Below, in pieces: positions 9,094 to 16,601 of a stretch of DNA of 64,000 bases. Position 1 is the first letter of the stretch; every line of letters starts with the position of its first letter. A program made the translations under genes and the position numbers. The stretch is from Microbacterium commune (lineage in GTDB: Bacteria; Actinomycetota; Actinomycetes; Actinomycetales; Microbacteriaceae), in contig NZ_JACSPX010000001.1 of the NCBI RefSeq assembly GCF_014836945.1, positions 248,001 through 312,000 on the forward strand, given 5' to 3'. The notes beneath the pieces are model-generated. The model was not told the origin of the DNA. It saw only the letters and a program-made list of their open reading frames with translations, and searched no databases.

Positions 9094-10398
9094 CCTGCAC
9101 CCGCTCGAGGCCGGTACGTCGCCCCGGTCGCCGAGCACGCCGTGCGCGCGTCCGTCACCGTCCCCGGCTCGAAGTCGCTCACCAACCGCGAACTGGTGAT
9201 CGCCGCGATCGCCGACGGACCGGGCCGGCTGATCCGTCCGCTGCACTCGGACGACTCCCGACGCATGATCGAGGCGCTACGCCAGCTCGGAGTGGGTATC
9301 GAGGAGGAGCCGTCCGACGGCGACTTCGGCCCCGACCTCCTCATCACGCCCGGCCGTCTGCGTGGCGGGGTGACGGTCGACTGCGGCCAGGCCGGAACCG
9401 TGATGCGCTTCGTCGCTCCGCTCGCCGGGCTCGCCGACGACGAGGTGCACCTGACCGCACATGAGAGCGCCCTGCACCGTCCGATGGGCGCGCTGATCAC
9501 CGGGCTGCGCGATCTGGGCGTCGACATCGACGACGAGGGCACCTGGTCGCTGCCGTTCACGGTGCGCGGGCACGGGCGCATCCGCGGGGGCAGGGTCGAG
9601 ATCGACGCCTCCGGGTCCAGCCAGTTCGTCTCGGGGCTGCTGCTCGCCGCGCCACGCTTCGACGTCGGACTGCACCTCGTGCACACCGGCGAGCACCTGC
9701 CGAGCCTGCCCCACATCGACATGACGATCGAGTCGCTCAGCCGACGGGGCATCCGCATCGAGCGTCCCGCCGCGGGCGAGTGGCTCGTCGAGGCGGGCGT
9801 GCCGAGGGCGAAGGACATCGCGATCGAACCCGACCTGTCCAATGCCGCGCCGTTCCTCGCCGCAGCGCTGGTGACCGGCGGAGAGGTCACGGTGACCGGC
9901 TGGCCGCTGCACTCCACCCAGCCGGGGGCCCTGCTGCCCGACATCCTGCATGCCCTCGGCGCCCACACCAGCCGGCACGGCGGTGCGCTCACGGTGCGCG
10001 CCGGCGACGGCATCCGGGGCCTGGACATCGACCTGTCGGCGGCGAGCGAGCTGACCCCGACCATCGTCGGTCTCGCCGCCTTCGCCGACGGCCCCACCAC
10101 CATCCGCGGCGTCGCGCACATCCGCACGCACGAGACCGACCGGATCGCGGCGCTCGTGAACAACCTCCGCGCCCTCGGCGGGGAGGCGGAGGAGCTGCCC
10201 GACGGCCTGCGCATCATCCCGCGGCCGCTGCGCGGCGGTGTCTGGCCGGCGCACCACGATCACCGCATGGCGACCACCGGCGCGCTCATCGGCCTGCGTG
10301 TCCCGGAGGTCGAGATCGACGACATCGGCACGACCGCGAAGACGCTGCCCGAGTTCACCCAGCTGTGGGAGCGCATGCTGACGGGCGCCATCGCGTGA
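9073..10398 (+). CDS. aroA: 3-phosphoshikimate 1-carboxyvinyltransferase (EPSP synthase)
   Basis: A 441-residue cytosolic enzyme that joins shikimate 3-phosphate and phosphoenolpyruvate in chorismate synthesis; it is the glyphosate target. Visible motifs are PGSKSLTNRELV (substrate loop), DCGQAGTVMRFV (in place of the usual GNAGTxxR), ASGSSQFVSGLLL, and near the end HDHRMATTGALIGL. The frame opens 48 nt earlier at a GTG that nearly touches the divergent sigH start. The ATG at 9073 is chosen because the shikimate-loop spacing and the TAGGCT box fit it. It overlaps rsgA by GTGA. Confidence 0.95.
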   Translation: MSTERYSPAPARGRYVAPVAEHAVRASVTVPGSKSLTNRELVIAAIADGPGRLIRPLHSDDSRRMIEALRQLGVGIEEEPSDGDFGPDLLITPGRLRGGVTVDCGQAGTVMRFVAPLAGLADDEVHLTAHESALHRPMGALITGLRDLGVDIDDEGTWSLPFTVRGHGRIRGGRVEIDASGSSQFVSGLLLAAPRFDVGLHLVHTGEHLPSLPHIDMTIESLSRRGIRIERPAAGEWLVEAGVPRAKDIAIEPDLSNAAPFLAAALVTGGEVTVTGWPLHSTQPGALLPDILHALGAHTSRHGGALTVRAGDGIRGLDIDLSAASELTPTIVGLAAFADGPTTIRGVAHIRTHETDRIAALVNNLRALGGEAEELPDGLRIIPRPLRGGVWPAHHDHRMATTGALIGLRVPEVEIDDIGTTAKTLPEFTQLWERMLTGAIA

Positions 10399-11435
10399 GC
10401 TGGCTCGGCGACGACGACCTCGACGATGTCGAGGACTTCGACGAGAGCCGCATCCGCACCCGCCCCAACCCGAAGGCGAATCGGCCGCGCACCAAACGCC
10501 GCCCCGCCCACGACGATGCGGTCATCGGACGCATCCTCGGAGTCGATCGCGGCCGGTACAGCGTGCTGCTCGACGAGGACACCGCCGACGAGCGCATGAT
10601 CACCGCGGCGAGGGCCCGCGAGCTGCGACGCACGCCGATCGTGACCGGGGACCGCGCCCGCGTGGTCGGCGACCTGTCGGGCGACGAGGGCACCCTCGGC
10701 CGCATCGTGAGCATCGTCGAGCGCACCTCGCTGCTGCGCCGCAGCGCCGACGACACCGACCAGGTCGAGCGGGTCATCGTCGCGAACGCCGATCAGATGC
10801 TCGTGGTCGTGGCGGCGGCGGATCCCGAGCCGCGAGCGCGCCTGGTGGACAGATACCTCGTCGCGGCGCTGGATGCCGGCATCCGCCCGCTGCTCGTCGT
10901 GACGAAGACCGATCTCGCCGACCCCGCCGACTTCCTCTCCCACTTCGATGGCCTGGATCTGACGGTGTTCACCAGCGCGCGAGGGCAGATGCCGGTCGAC
11001 GAGATCGGCGAGGCCCTCGTGGGCCACTCCACGGTGTTCGTCGGTCACTCCGGGGTGGGCAAGTCGACGCTGGTGAACGCGCTGGTCCCCGACGCGCACC
11101 GCGCGACCGGACACGTCAACGAGGTCACCGGACGCGGCCGGCACACGTCGTCGTCGACCGTGTCGCTGCGCTACGTCGGCGCCGCGGGCAGCGGGTGGGT
11201 GATCGACACCCCCGGTGTCCGCTCGTTCGGGCTCGGACACGTCGATCCCGCCAACATCCTCACCGCGTACACCGAGCTCGCGCAGATCGCCGCGGACTGC
11301 CCGCGCGGATGCACGCACCTGGCCGACGCGGAGGACTGCGCGCTGAACGAAGCCGCGGCCGACGGCGAGCTGAGCGAGACGGGACAGGCTCGCCTGGAGT
11401 CTCTGCAGCGGCTGCTGGCCACCTTCGCCGGATAG
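10395..11435 (+). CDS. rsgA: Ribosome small-subunit-dependent GTPase A
   Basis: A 346-residue circularly permuted GTPase that helps 30S maturation. An acidic N-terminus and an OB-fold precede the GTPase, where the G4 motif (TKTD) comes before G1 (GHSGVGKSTL, near residue 217), as expected for the permuted family. The C-terminal zinc knuckle is seen in CPRGCTHLADAEDC. The GTG start at 10395 overlaps the aroA stop (GTGA), so it is translationally coupled to aroA. The same gene pair (Rv3227-Rv3228) exists in Mycobacterium. Confidence 0.95.
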   Translation: MSWLGDDDLDDVEDFDESRIRTRPNPKANRPRTKRRPAHDDAVIGRILGVDRGRYSVLLDEDTADERMITAARARELRRTPIVTGDRARVVGDLSGDEGTLGRIVSIVERTSLLRRSADDTDQVERVIVANADQMLVVVAAADPEPRARLVDRYLVAALDAGIRPLLVVTKTDLADPADFLSHFDGLDLTVFTSARGQMPVDEIGEALVGHSTVFVGHSGVGKSTLVNALVPDAHRATGHVNEVTGRGRHTSSSTVSLRYVGAAGSGWVIDTPGVRSFGLGHVDPANILTAYTELAQIAADCPRGCTHLADAEDCALNEAAADGELSETGQARLESLQRLLATFAG

Positions 11436-11438
11436 GCT
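11433..11438 (+). promoter_or_regulatory. -10 box TAGGCT overlapping the rsgA stop codon
   Basis: The TAG stop of rsgA is the first half of TAGGCT. Six nt later comes the GTG of the peroxiredoxin gene. This is likely a leaderless internal promoter. Confidence 0.5.
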
Positions 11439-11444
11439 GGCCGG

Positions 11445-11918
11445 GTGACGACTCGCCTGGAACCCGGTACCCCCGCCCCCGACTTCTCGCTTCTCGATCA
11501 GGACGGCAGGGCCGTCTCGCTCGCCGATCTGCGCGGCCAGAAGGTCATCCTGTACTTCTACCCGGCGGCGATGACTCCGGGCTGCACGACGCAGGCGTGC
11601 GACTTCCGCGACAGCATCTCATCGCTGCAGGCTGCCGGGTACACCGTGGTCGGCGTCTCCCGTGACGAGCCCGAGAAGCTGCGCGCGTTCCGCGAGCGCG
11701 ACGGGCTCACCTTCACGCTGCTCAGCGACCCCGACCACGCGGTGCACCTGGCGTACGGCGTGTGGGGCGAGAAGATGAACTACGGCAAGGTCGTCGAAGG
11801 CGTCATCCGCTCCACCTTCGTCATCGACGAGCAGGGCACGATCAGCGCGGCCCAGTACAACGTGAAGGCGACCGGTCACGTCGCCCGACTGCGCAAGATC
11901 CTCGGCATCGACGCCTGA
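11445..11918 (+). CDS. bcp: Thioredoxin-dependent thiol peroxidase (Bcp/PrxQ)
   Basis: A 157-residue peroxiredoxin that reduces peroxides with thioredoxin as electron donor. The peroxidatic Cys47 lies in PAAMTPGCTTQAC, and the resolving Cys52 is five residues later, the atypical 2-Cys PrxQ arrangement. The N-terminal LEPGTPAPDFSLLDQDG and the later YNVKATGHVARL are family features, and the length is normal. The GTG start has no ribosome site but a TAGGCT box at the right distance for leaderless expression. Location beside the sigH block suits a thiol-stress role, although no SigH-type promoter was seen in front of it. Confidence 0.93.
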   Translation: MTTRLEPGTPAPDFSLLDQDGRAVSLADLRGQKVILYFYPAAMTPGCTTQACDFRDSISSLQAAGYTVVGVSRDEPEKLRAFRERDGLTFTLLSDPDHAVHLAYGVWGEKMNYGKVVEGVIRSTFVIDEQGTISAAQYNVKATGHVARLRKILGIDA

Positions 11919-11950
11919 GGTCAGGGCTCGGTGTCTCGCTCGGCCCTCCG

Positions 11951-11970
11951 GCTCGGGCTCAGTCCCGAGC
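11951..11970. terminator. Hairpin between bcp and the convergent membrane-protein gene
   Basis: A 7-bp stem GCTCGGG/CCCGAGC with a 6-nt loop spans the stop of the minus-strand gene. It is modest and has no U-tract. Confidence 0.4.
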
Positions 11971-12375
11971 GCTCGGTTCCCCGCCGCGGTGCAGCCGCGG
12001 GTCCGACTCCCCGTCGCGCCGCGTCGCGGTGATCAGCAGCACCAGACCGATCAGTGCCGTCCCGCCGACGCCGAGCGTGAACAGCCACACCTTCGGCTCC
12101 AGGCTGAGGGATGCCAGCCCCAGGGCGACACCGAGGACCTGGAACACCACTCCCCCCGACCGCGCCCACGACGCACGACGCAGCGTGCCCCACGCGAAGG
12201 CCCCGAGGGCGCCGGCGGCGATCAGTGTGAGCACGATGAGCGCGATGCCGCCGATGGTCGACGATGCCTCACCCGCCCCCAGCGCCAGCAGCTCGATGAT
12301 GCAGACCACCCCGAGGGCGACTGCCTCGAGGGCGAGCACGATGGCTGCGGCGATGGTCGGGCCGGAAGTGCGCAC
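11959..12375 (-). CDS. Small integral membrane protein, unknown function
   Basis: Not recognised beyond being a 138-residue membrane protein. Four hydrophobic segments are visible: PTIAAAIVLALEAVALGVV, a stretch around GGIALIVLTLIAAGALGAF, GGVVFQVLGVALGLASL and VWLFTLGVGGTALIGLVLL. A short charged tail follows (TRRDGESDPRLHRGGEPS). The GTG start at 12375 is preferred over the first ATG 60 nt upstream because AGAGGAG lies 5 nt before it. It is divergent from whiB1 across an AT-richer 200-bp region. Similar four-helix proteins are common in Microbacteriaceae but have no assigned role. Confidence 0.7.
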   Translation of the reverse strand: MRTSGPTIAAAIVLALEAVALGVVCIIELLALGAGEASSTIGGIALIVLTLIAAGALGAFAWGTLRRASWARSGGVVFQVLGVALGLASLSLEPKVWLFTLGVGGTALIGLVLLITATRRDGESDPRLHRGGEPSARD

Positions 12376-12446
12376 GGGGACTCCTCTCAAGAGCTGTGGA
12401 AAAACCCTTGATTTCAGATGGTTTCTGTAACACAATGGAACAAGCC

Positions 12447-12460
12447 ATGTGCTCCCACAT
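12447..12460. promoter_or_regulatory. Inverted repeat ATGTG-N4-CACAT upstream of whiB1
   Basis: A 5-bp inverted repeat with 4-nt spacer lies in the whiB1/membrane-protein divergent region, about 120 nt before whiB1. It follows an AT-rich patch (12395-12440). It could be an operator; in Mycobacterium whiB1 is controlled by a CRP-type protein, but this match is loose. Confidence 0.3.
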
Positions 12461-12580
12461 CGGAGTGGGGCGGGCGATCGCCCGCATCACCAGGGTAGCC
12501 GACCCCGATCCGCTCACCCGATCTGCGCGCCGCGAGAACGGCGCCCCGCACCGAAACACCTATCTCTGAGGAGCCCCCGT

Positions 12581-12829
12581 ATGGACTGGCGCGATAAAGC
12601 AGCCTGCCTGACCGTCGACCCCGAGCTGTTCTTCCCCGTCGGGAACACCGGCCCCGCTGTCGATCAGATCGAGAAGGCCAAGGCCGTCTGCGCCACCTGC
12701 ACCGTCACGGAGATCTGCCTGCAGTACGCCCTCGAGTCCGGCCAGGACTCGGGCGTGTGGGGCGGTCTGTCCGAAGACGAGCGCCGCGCGCTCAAGCGCC
12801 GCGCGGCCCGCGCACGCCGCGCCGGCTGA
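12581..12829 (+). CDS. whiB1: WhiB-family iron-sulfur transcription factor (WhiB1-type)
   Basis: An 82-residue protein with the four cluster cysteines C9, C37, C40 and C46, the GVWGG turn and a basic tail (RRALKRRAARARR). WhiB proteins bind a 4Fe-4S cluster and region 4 of the primary sigma factor; WhiB1 is a nitric-oxide-sensitive essential regulator in Mycobacterium. The ATG at 12581 has TGAGGAG upstream and begins MDWRDKAAC, the usual WhiB1 opening; the longer frame upstream is not coding. Its neighbour on the opposite strand is a PdtaS-type kinase, as in Rv3219/Rv3220c. Confidence 0.93.
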   Translation: MDWRDKAACLTVDPELFFPVGNTGPAVDQIEKAKAVCATCTVTEICLQYALESGQDSGVWGGLSEDERRALKRRAARARRAG

Positions 12830-12840
12830 CGCAGCCGCTC

Positions 12841-12904
12841 CGCTCGGGGCTCCGAGCGCACACGATCGGATCAGCGCCGGTCATCCTGCGGGATGACCGG
12901 CGCT
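12841..12904. terminator. Tandem hairpins between whiB1 and pdtaS
   Basis: Two structures: a 7-bp stem at 12841-12858 (CGCTCGG/CCGAGCG) and a perfect 14-bp stem at 12873-12904 with a TGCG loop. They separate the convergent whiB1 and pdtaS transcripts. Confidence 0.75.
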
Positions 12905-12939
12905 CATCCGTGTGCCGGCGGCTCGCGGCGGGACGAGGG

Positions 12940-14418
12940 TCAGACGGAGATCCAGCGCATCGGGATCTCGATGATCACCTCGGTGCCCTCTCCCTCCGCA
13001 CCCTTCCACTCGATGCTGCCGCTGAGCTCGCCCTGGATCAGCGTGCGCACGATCTGCGTGCCGAGCCCCTGACCCACCCGTCCCTCGGGCAGACCGTGCC
13101 CGGTGTCCGCCACGGTCACGCGCAGCAGCTCCGAGGTGCGGGTCGCCTCGATGCGCACGATGCCCTCCTGGCCCGCGAGCCCGTGCTCGACGGCGTTGGT
13201 CACCACCTCGGTGAGCGCGAGCGCCAGCGGTGTCGCGTATTCGCTCGGCAGCACGCCGAAGCGCCCCTCGAGCTGCGTGCGTGCGCGCGTGTTGGGCGCG
13301 GCGGCGACCTCTGCGACGAGCTTGAGCACGCGGTCGAAGACCTCGTCGAAGTCCACGGTCTGAGCGAGCCCACTGGCCAGCGTGTCGTGCACGACGGCGA
13401 TCGACTCGACCCTTCGCATCGCCTGGGTGAGCGCCTCACGCGCCTCGTCCGAGTGCGTGCGCCGCGCCTGGATGCGCAGCAGCGAGGCGACCGTCTGCAG
13501 GTTGTTCTTCACTCGATGGTGGATCTCGCGGATCGTCGCATCCTTGGTGATCAGCTCCTGCTCCTGGTGACGCAGCTCCGACACGTCGCGGCACAGCACG
13601 ATGGCGCCGATGCGGGTGCCGCGATCCTTGAGCGGGATGGCTCGAAGCGACACGGTGACGCCACGCGCCTCCATGTCGGTGCGCCACGGAGCCCGGCCGG
13701 TCACCACCACGGGCAGCGACTCGTCGACCTGACGCGACGGGGGGACGAGCCGCGTGGTGACCTCGGCCAGCGACTCCCCCTCGAGCTCGTCGTCGAAGCC
13801 CATCCGATTGAACGCGGACAGCGCGTTGGGGCTCGCGAACGTCGTGATGCCGTCGACGTCGAGCCGGATCAGTCCGTCGGAGGCGCGCGGCGCACCGCGG
13901 CGCGGCGCGGTGGGAGCGGACAGATCGGGGAACTCTCCGGAGGCGATCATGTGGAACAGGTCGTTCGCGCACTCGTCGAAGCTGATCTGCTGGCGCGACG
14001 GCATTCGCACCTCGCCGAGGTTGGTGTGCCGGGTCAGGACCCCGATGATCTCGCCCTCGTCGTTGCCCTCGCGGCGGCGGATCGGCACGGCGCGGACCCG
14101 GGTGGGGGTCTCCTCGAACCAGTCCGGTGAGGACGAGTCGACGATCGTCCCGGATTCGGAGGCCGCCTGCACCTGGGTGCGCCACTGCGGGCGGACCTTC
14201 TCGCCGACGAGATCACGGTAGAACAGCGTGGCGGCGCCGCTGGGGCGCGAGTGGGTGACCGCGATGAACGAGCCGTCGGAGGTCTTGATCCAGATCACCA
14301 TGTCGGCGGAGGCGAGGTCGGCCAGCAGCTGGCCGTCGCCGGCCAGGCGGTGCAGCCATTCGACATCGGCATCCGTGAGGAGACCCTGGGCGTGGACGAG
14401 GTCGCTGAGTGTTGACAC
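12940..14418 (-). CDS. pdtaS: PdtaS-like sensor histidine kinase
   Basis: A 492-residue soluble kinase with no membrane segment. Residues ~1-150 form a GAF-like N-terminal sensor domain. A PAS domain follows (~170-290, GLIRLDVDGITTFASPNAL). The HisKA_2 dimer domain carries the phospho-His motif REIHHRVKNNLQTVASLLR, and the HATPase domain has TEVVTNAVEHGL and ADTGHGLPEGRVGQGLG. PdtaS phosphorylates the antiterminator-type regulator PdtaR, which is not in the window. The GTG start at 14418 sits 6 nt after a TAGGCT box without a ribosome site. The arrangement beside whiB1 is conserved with Mycobacterium. Confidence 0.92.
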   Translation of the reverse strand: MSTLSDLVHAQGLLTDADVEWLHRLAGDGQLLADLASADMVIWIKTSDGSFIAVTHSRPSGAATLFYRDLVGEKVRPQWRTQVQAASESGTIVDSSSPDWFEETPTRVRAVPIRRREGNDEGEIIGVLTRHTNLGEVRMPSRQQISFDECANDLFHMIASGEFPDLSAPTAPRRGAPRASDGLIRLDVDGITTFASPNALSAFNRMGFDDELEGESLAEVTTRLVPPSRQVDESLPVVVTGRAPWRTDMEARGVTVSLRAIPLKDRGTRIGAIVLCRDVSELRHQEQELITKDATIREIHHRVKNNLQTVASLLRIQARRTHSDEAREALTQAMRRVESIAVVHDTLASGLAQTVDFDEVFDRVLKLVAEVAAAPNTRARTQLEGRFGVLPSEYATPLALALTEVVTNAVEHGLAGQEGIVRIEATRTSELLRVTVADTGHGLPEGRVGQGLGTQIVRTLIQGELSGSIEWKGAEGEGTEVIIEIPMRWISV

Positions 14419-14424
14419 GGATTC

Positions 14425-14430
14425 AGCCTA
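14425..14430 (-). promoter_or_regulatory. -10 box TAGGCT for pdtaS (leaderless type)
   Basis: TAGGCT on the minus strand, 6-nt gap, then GTG at 14418. Confidence 0.6.
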
Positions 14431-14449
14431 CTGGCGCGCGGAGACGCGT

Positions 14450-14842
14450 TCAGAGGATGGCGAGGGAGCTGGCCCGCCAGCGCCCGTCGAAGCCCTCCAG
14501 CCGGATCGCCACCGCTCGCGTGCGTCCGGGCCCCGCCACCACCACGACCGCCTCGATGACGTTGTCGACCGGGGCGCTCTCGCGAATCGAGAGGATCTGG
14601 AAGCTGGGTCGCGTGGGAGCCTGGTTGCGGGCGCTGCGCGCGCGGGCCGACAGGTTCGCTCGGGTGACCAGGGCGCGGAACGCGTCTTCGCTGAACCATC
14701 GTGCGAGCTGATCGACCTCGCGCACACCGGCGAGGACCTCCAGAGCCCCCTGCGTCAGGCTGCGCAGCAGCGGCACCGGATCGGGCAGCTCGGCCGCCGA
14801 GGTCGGCTGCGGAGCGAAGTACTCGTTCAACGTCGTCGTCAT
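14450..14842 (-). CDS. Rv3235-family conserved protein
   Basis: A 130-residue protein resembling the actinobacterial Rv3235 family: a variable N-terminus, a helical middle (RSLTQGALEVLAGVREVDQLARW) and a beta-rich end. It is probably a small soluble protein, possibly acting in protein-protein contacts; function is not established. It lies upstream of pdtaS on the same strand, and its position between the sigH block and secA agrees with the place of Rv3235 in Mycobacterium. Assignment rests on overall pattern and synteny and is moderate. Confidence 0.6.
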   Translation of the reverse strand: MTTTLNEYFAPQPTSAAELPDPVPLLRSLTQGALEVLAGVREVDQLARWFSEDAFRALVTRANLSARARSARNQAPTRPSFQILSIRESAPVDNVIEAVVVVAGPGRTRAVAIRLEGFDGRWRASSLAIL

Positions 14843-14941
14843 TGCGCGATACCCCCCGGCGCGTGGTGCTGCTCATCTTCGTAGCGAACCCCACGAAAAT
14901 AACACAGGGCGTCTGCTGTGCCGAGGGTGTTCGCACCCGGC

Positions 14942-14950
14942 TGTGGATAA
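14942..14950 (-). promoter_or_regulatory. Perfect DnaA-box sequence (TTATCCACA)
   Basis: The plus strand reads TGTGGATAA, the reverse complement of the R1-type DnaA box. It lies in the divergent region ahead of the hypothetical gene at 14991. A second identical copy lies at 15937-15945. Confidence 0.45.
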
Positions 14951-14977
14951 CCCGCATCGTCCGGATGTGTTCTCCTC

Positions 14978-14983
14978 TACTGT
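14978..14983 (+). promoter_or_regulatory. -10 box TACTGT (leaderless type)
   Basis: TACTGT, 7-nt gap, GTG at 14991. No Shine-Dalgarno site is present. Confidence 0.45.
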
Positions 14984-14990
14984 CGACAGC

Positions 14991-15584
14991 GTGGAATGGG
15001 AGCATCTCTTCGATGACCTCGAGGGCCAGCTCGCGGCCGAGTGGGAGGCCGAGCGCGCGGCGCTGGATGCCGAGTCCGAGCGGCTGCGCATCTCGAAGCT
15101 GACACTGCATGACCGCCTGCGGGCGATGAGCGCGACCGAGGGCAGGATGATGCTCGAACTGGCGGGCGGTGAGCGGTGGGATGCCGTGCTGCGCGTCGTC
15201 GGCGCCGACTGGGTCGGCGTGAGCGCTGGCGGGGACTCGCGGATGCGGATCGCCCCGTTGGATGCGATCGAGTCGCTCGCGGTCGACCACGGGACCCTGC
15301 TCGCCAGCCTCTCCCCCGGTGCACCGGACAGCGGCCTGCGCGGGCGGATGACGCTCGGGTTCGTGCTGCGCGATCTCGCGCGGCGGCGCGTGCCGGTCAC
15401 GGTCGGCAGGCGCTCCGGGGATCCTCAGCACGGCACGATCGACCGCGCGGGCGCGGATCATCTCGATCTCGCGCTGCACGATCCGCACGAGCCGCGGCGC
15501 GTGCGCTCGGTGCGCGGATTCCGCAGCATCCCGTTCGTCTCGCTCAGCTGGGTGCGCGTGGAAGACGTCTCGGGCGTCGTCTGA
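14991..15584 (+). CDS. Conserved hypothetical protein of Microbacteriaceae type
   Basis: Not assigned to a named family. A 197-residue soluble protein. It opens with VEWEHLFDDLEGQL and an acidic, Glu/Ala-rich helix (to ~45), which could be coiled coil. A beta-rich C-terminal half follows, with repeated DAV/VGADWVGV-like strands suggesting an Sm- or SH3-like barrel. The GTG at 14991 is chosen over a longer ATG start because it begins the conserved-looking block and has a -10 box at leaderless distance. It converges on the small HTH gene. Function is unknown. Confidence 0.7.
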   Translation: MEWEHLFDDLEGQLAAEWEAERAALDAESERLRISKLTLHDRLRAMSATEGRMMLELAGGERWDAVLRVVGADWVGVSAGGDSRMRIAPLDAIESLAVDHGTLLASLSPGAPDSGLRGRMTLGFVLRDLARRRVPVTVGRRSGDPQHGTIDRAGADHLDLALHDPHEPRRVRSVRGFRSIPFVSLSWVRVEDVSGVV

Positions 15585-15608
15585 GCGGACGGCGGCGAGC
15601 GAGCGAGG

Positions 15609-15896
15609 TCAGTCCCTGCGCAGCGGCGCGGTTCCCCAGACCTCGGGGAAGCTGGCCTCATTGGACTGCCGCCAGAGCGCCATCCGGCGCGCCTCCTCGG
15701 ACTGCGCGTCGAGGTAATCGGCGAGGCTGGCGTGCTCCACCCGCCAGCGGGGCGGCGATCCGACCTGCGAGCCCCGCAGACGCCCCTCGTGCACGAGGTC
15801 GATGACTTCGTCGACCTCGATGCTGAGAAGCTCCGCCACCTGCGCGGGCGCGAGGAAGCGCGGAGTGTCTCTGGGTGCCTGGGACATGCATTCATT
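15609..15896 (-). CDS. Helix-turn-helix (excisionase/BldC-type) DNA-binding protein
   Basis: A 95-residue protein. Residues ~9-68 form a MerR-like winged HTH of the excisionase family: RFLAPAQVAELLSIEVDEVI, then LVHEGRLRGSQVG and WRVEHASLADYLDAQ. The tail ends in VWGTAPLRRD. Such proteins act as small transcription or recombination factors; BldC is the best-known actinobacterial member. Longer ATG-started frames exist upstream, but the start at 15896 is preceded by GGGGGAGAA and begins where the HTH begins. It is divergent from the SAF-domain gene with a DnaA-box-like site between. Confidence 0.8.
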   Translation of the reverse strand, partial: NECMSQAPRDTPRFLAPAQVAELLSIEVDEVIDLVHEGRLRGSQVGSPPRWRVEHASLADYLDAQSEEARRMALWRQSNEASFPEVWGTAPLRRD

Positions 15897-15936
15897 CTCC
15901 CCCGACGTGGCATGAAAGCCGTCATCGACCGGCCGC

Positions 15937-15945
15937 TGTGGATAA
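15937..15945 (-). promoter_or_regulatory. Perfect DnaA-box sequence (TTATCCACA), second copy
   Basis: TGTGGATAA on the plus strand, 39 nt before the ATG of the SAF-domain gene. It is embedded in CTGTGGATAAC, identical in 11 bases to the copy at 14942. Confidence 0.45.
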
Positions 15946-15983
15946 CTTCGGCGGCGCTCTCCGACTTCTGTGACGATGTCTGC

Positions 15984-16601
15984 ATGATCCGCTCCCGTTC
16001 CCCGCGTGCGTTCTTCGGCGATCTGCGATTCCTGATCGGCGTCGTGCTCGTGGTCGCGTCGGTCGCCGGCGTCTGGCTGCTGGTGTCGACCTCGCGTCAG
16101 ACCACCCCGGTCCTGCAGGCGACGAGAACGGTGCTTCCCGGTGAGACGATCAGCTCCGCGGAGCTCCAGGTCGTCGAGGTGGGGCTCGGCGCGCTCGGCG
16201 ACTCGTACCTCGCTCCGCAGAGCCTCGAGCCGGGCGCTGTCGCGGTGCGCACGCTCACCGCCGGCGAGCTGGTGCCGCTCGCCGCCGTGGGCGACCCGGA
16301 CGACCTGCGCACCACATCCGTGGTGATCCGAAGCACCGCCGTGCCGGCCGACGTGACGGGCGGGGCCGTGGTCGAGCTGTGGCATGCTCCCCCGCTCGAG
16401 GACGGACGCGCATTCGAGGCGCCGCGGATCCTCGTCGCGGACGCGGTCATCGCGCGCGTCGCCGAGGAGGACGGCATGCTCGCCGGAGCGCGCACAGACG
16501 TCGAGGTCGTCGTCGACCGGGACGACGTCGCCGACGTGCTGGCCGCGATCACCGGCGGGGACGCCATCTCGATCGTCCCGACGGGGGCGGGGTCGCGATG
16601 A
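15984..16601 (+). CDS. SAF-domain membrane-anchored protein (CpaB/RcpC-like)
   Basis: A 205-residue protein. It has one N-terminal membrane helix (residues ~13-35, FLIGVVLVVASVAGVWLLV) and an extracytoplasmic SAF domain (~45-110, ATRTVLPGETISSAELQVVEV). This is the layout of CpaB/RcpC, a periplasmic part of Tad/Flp pilus machines. No other pilus gene (secretin, TadA/B/C, prepilin) is in the window. It overlaps the MinD-like gene by ATGA and probably functions with it. The ATG at 15984 is chosen because the helix follows directly. Confidence 0.75.
   Translation: MIRSRSPRAFFGDLRFLIGVVLVVASVAGVWLLVSTSRQTTPVLQATRTVLPGETISSAELQVVEVGLGALGDSYLAPQSLEPGAVAVRTLTAGELVPLAAVGDPDDLRTTSVVIRSTAVPADVTGGAVVELWHAPPLEDGRAFEAPRILVADAVIARVAEEDGMLAGARTDVEVVVDRDDVADVLAAITGGDAISIVPTGAGSR

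Noticed and set aside
9780..10394. Upstream extension of the rsgA frame
   Set aside because: It lies wholly inside aroA in a different frame; the GTG at 10395 gives the normal RsgA N-terminus.
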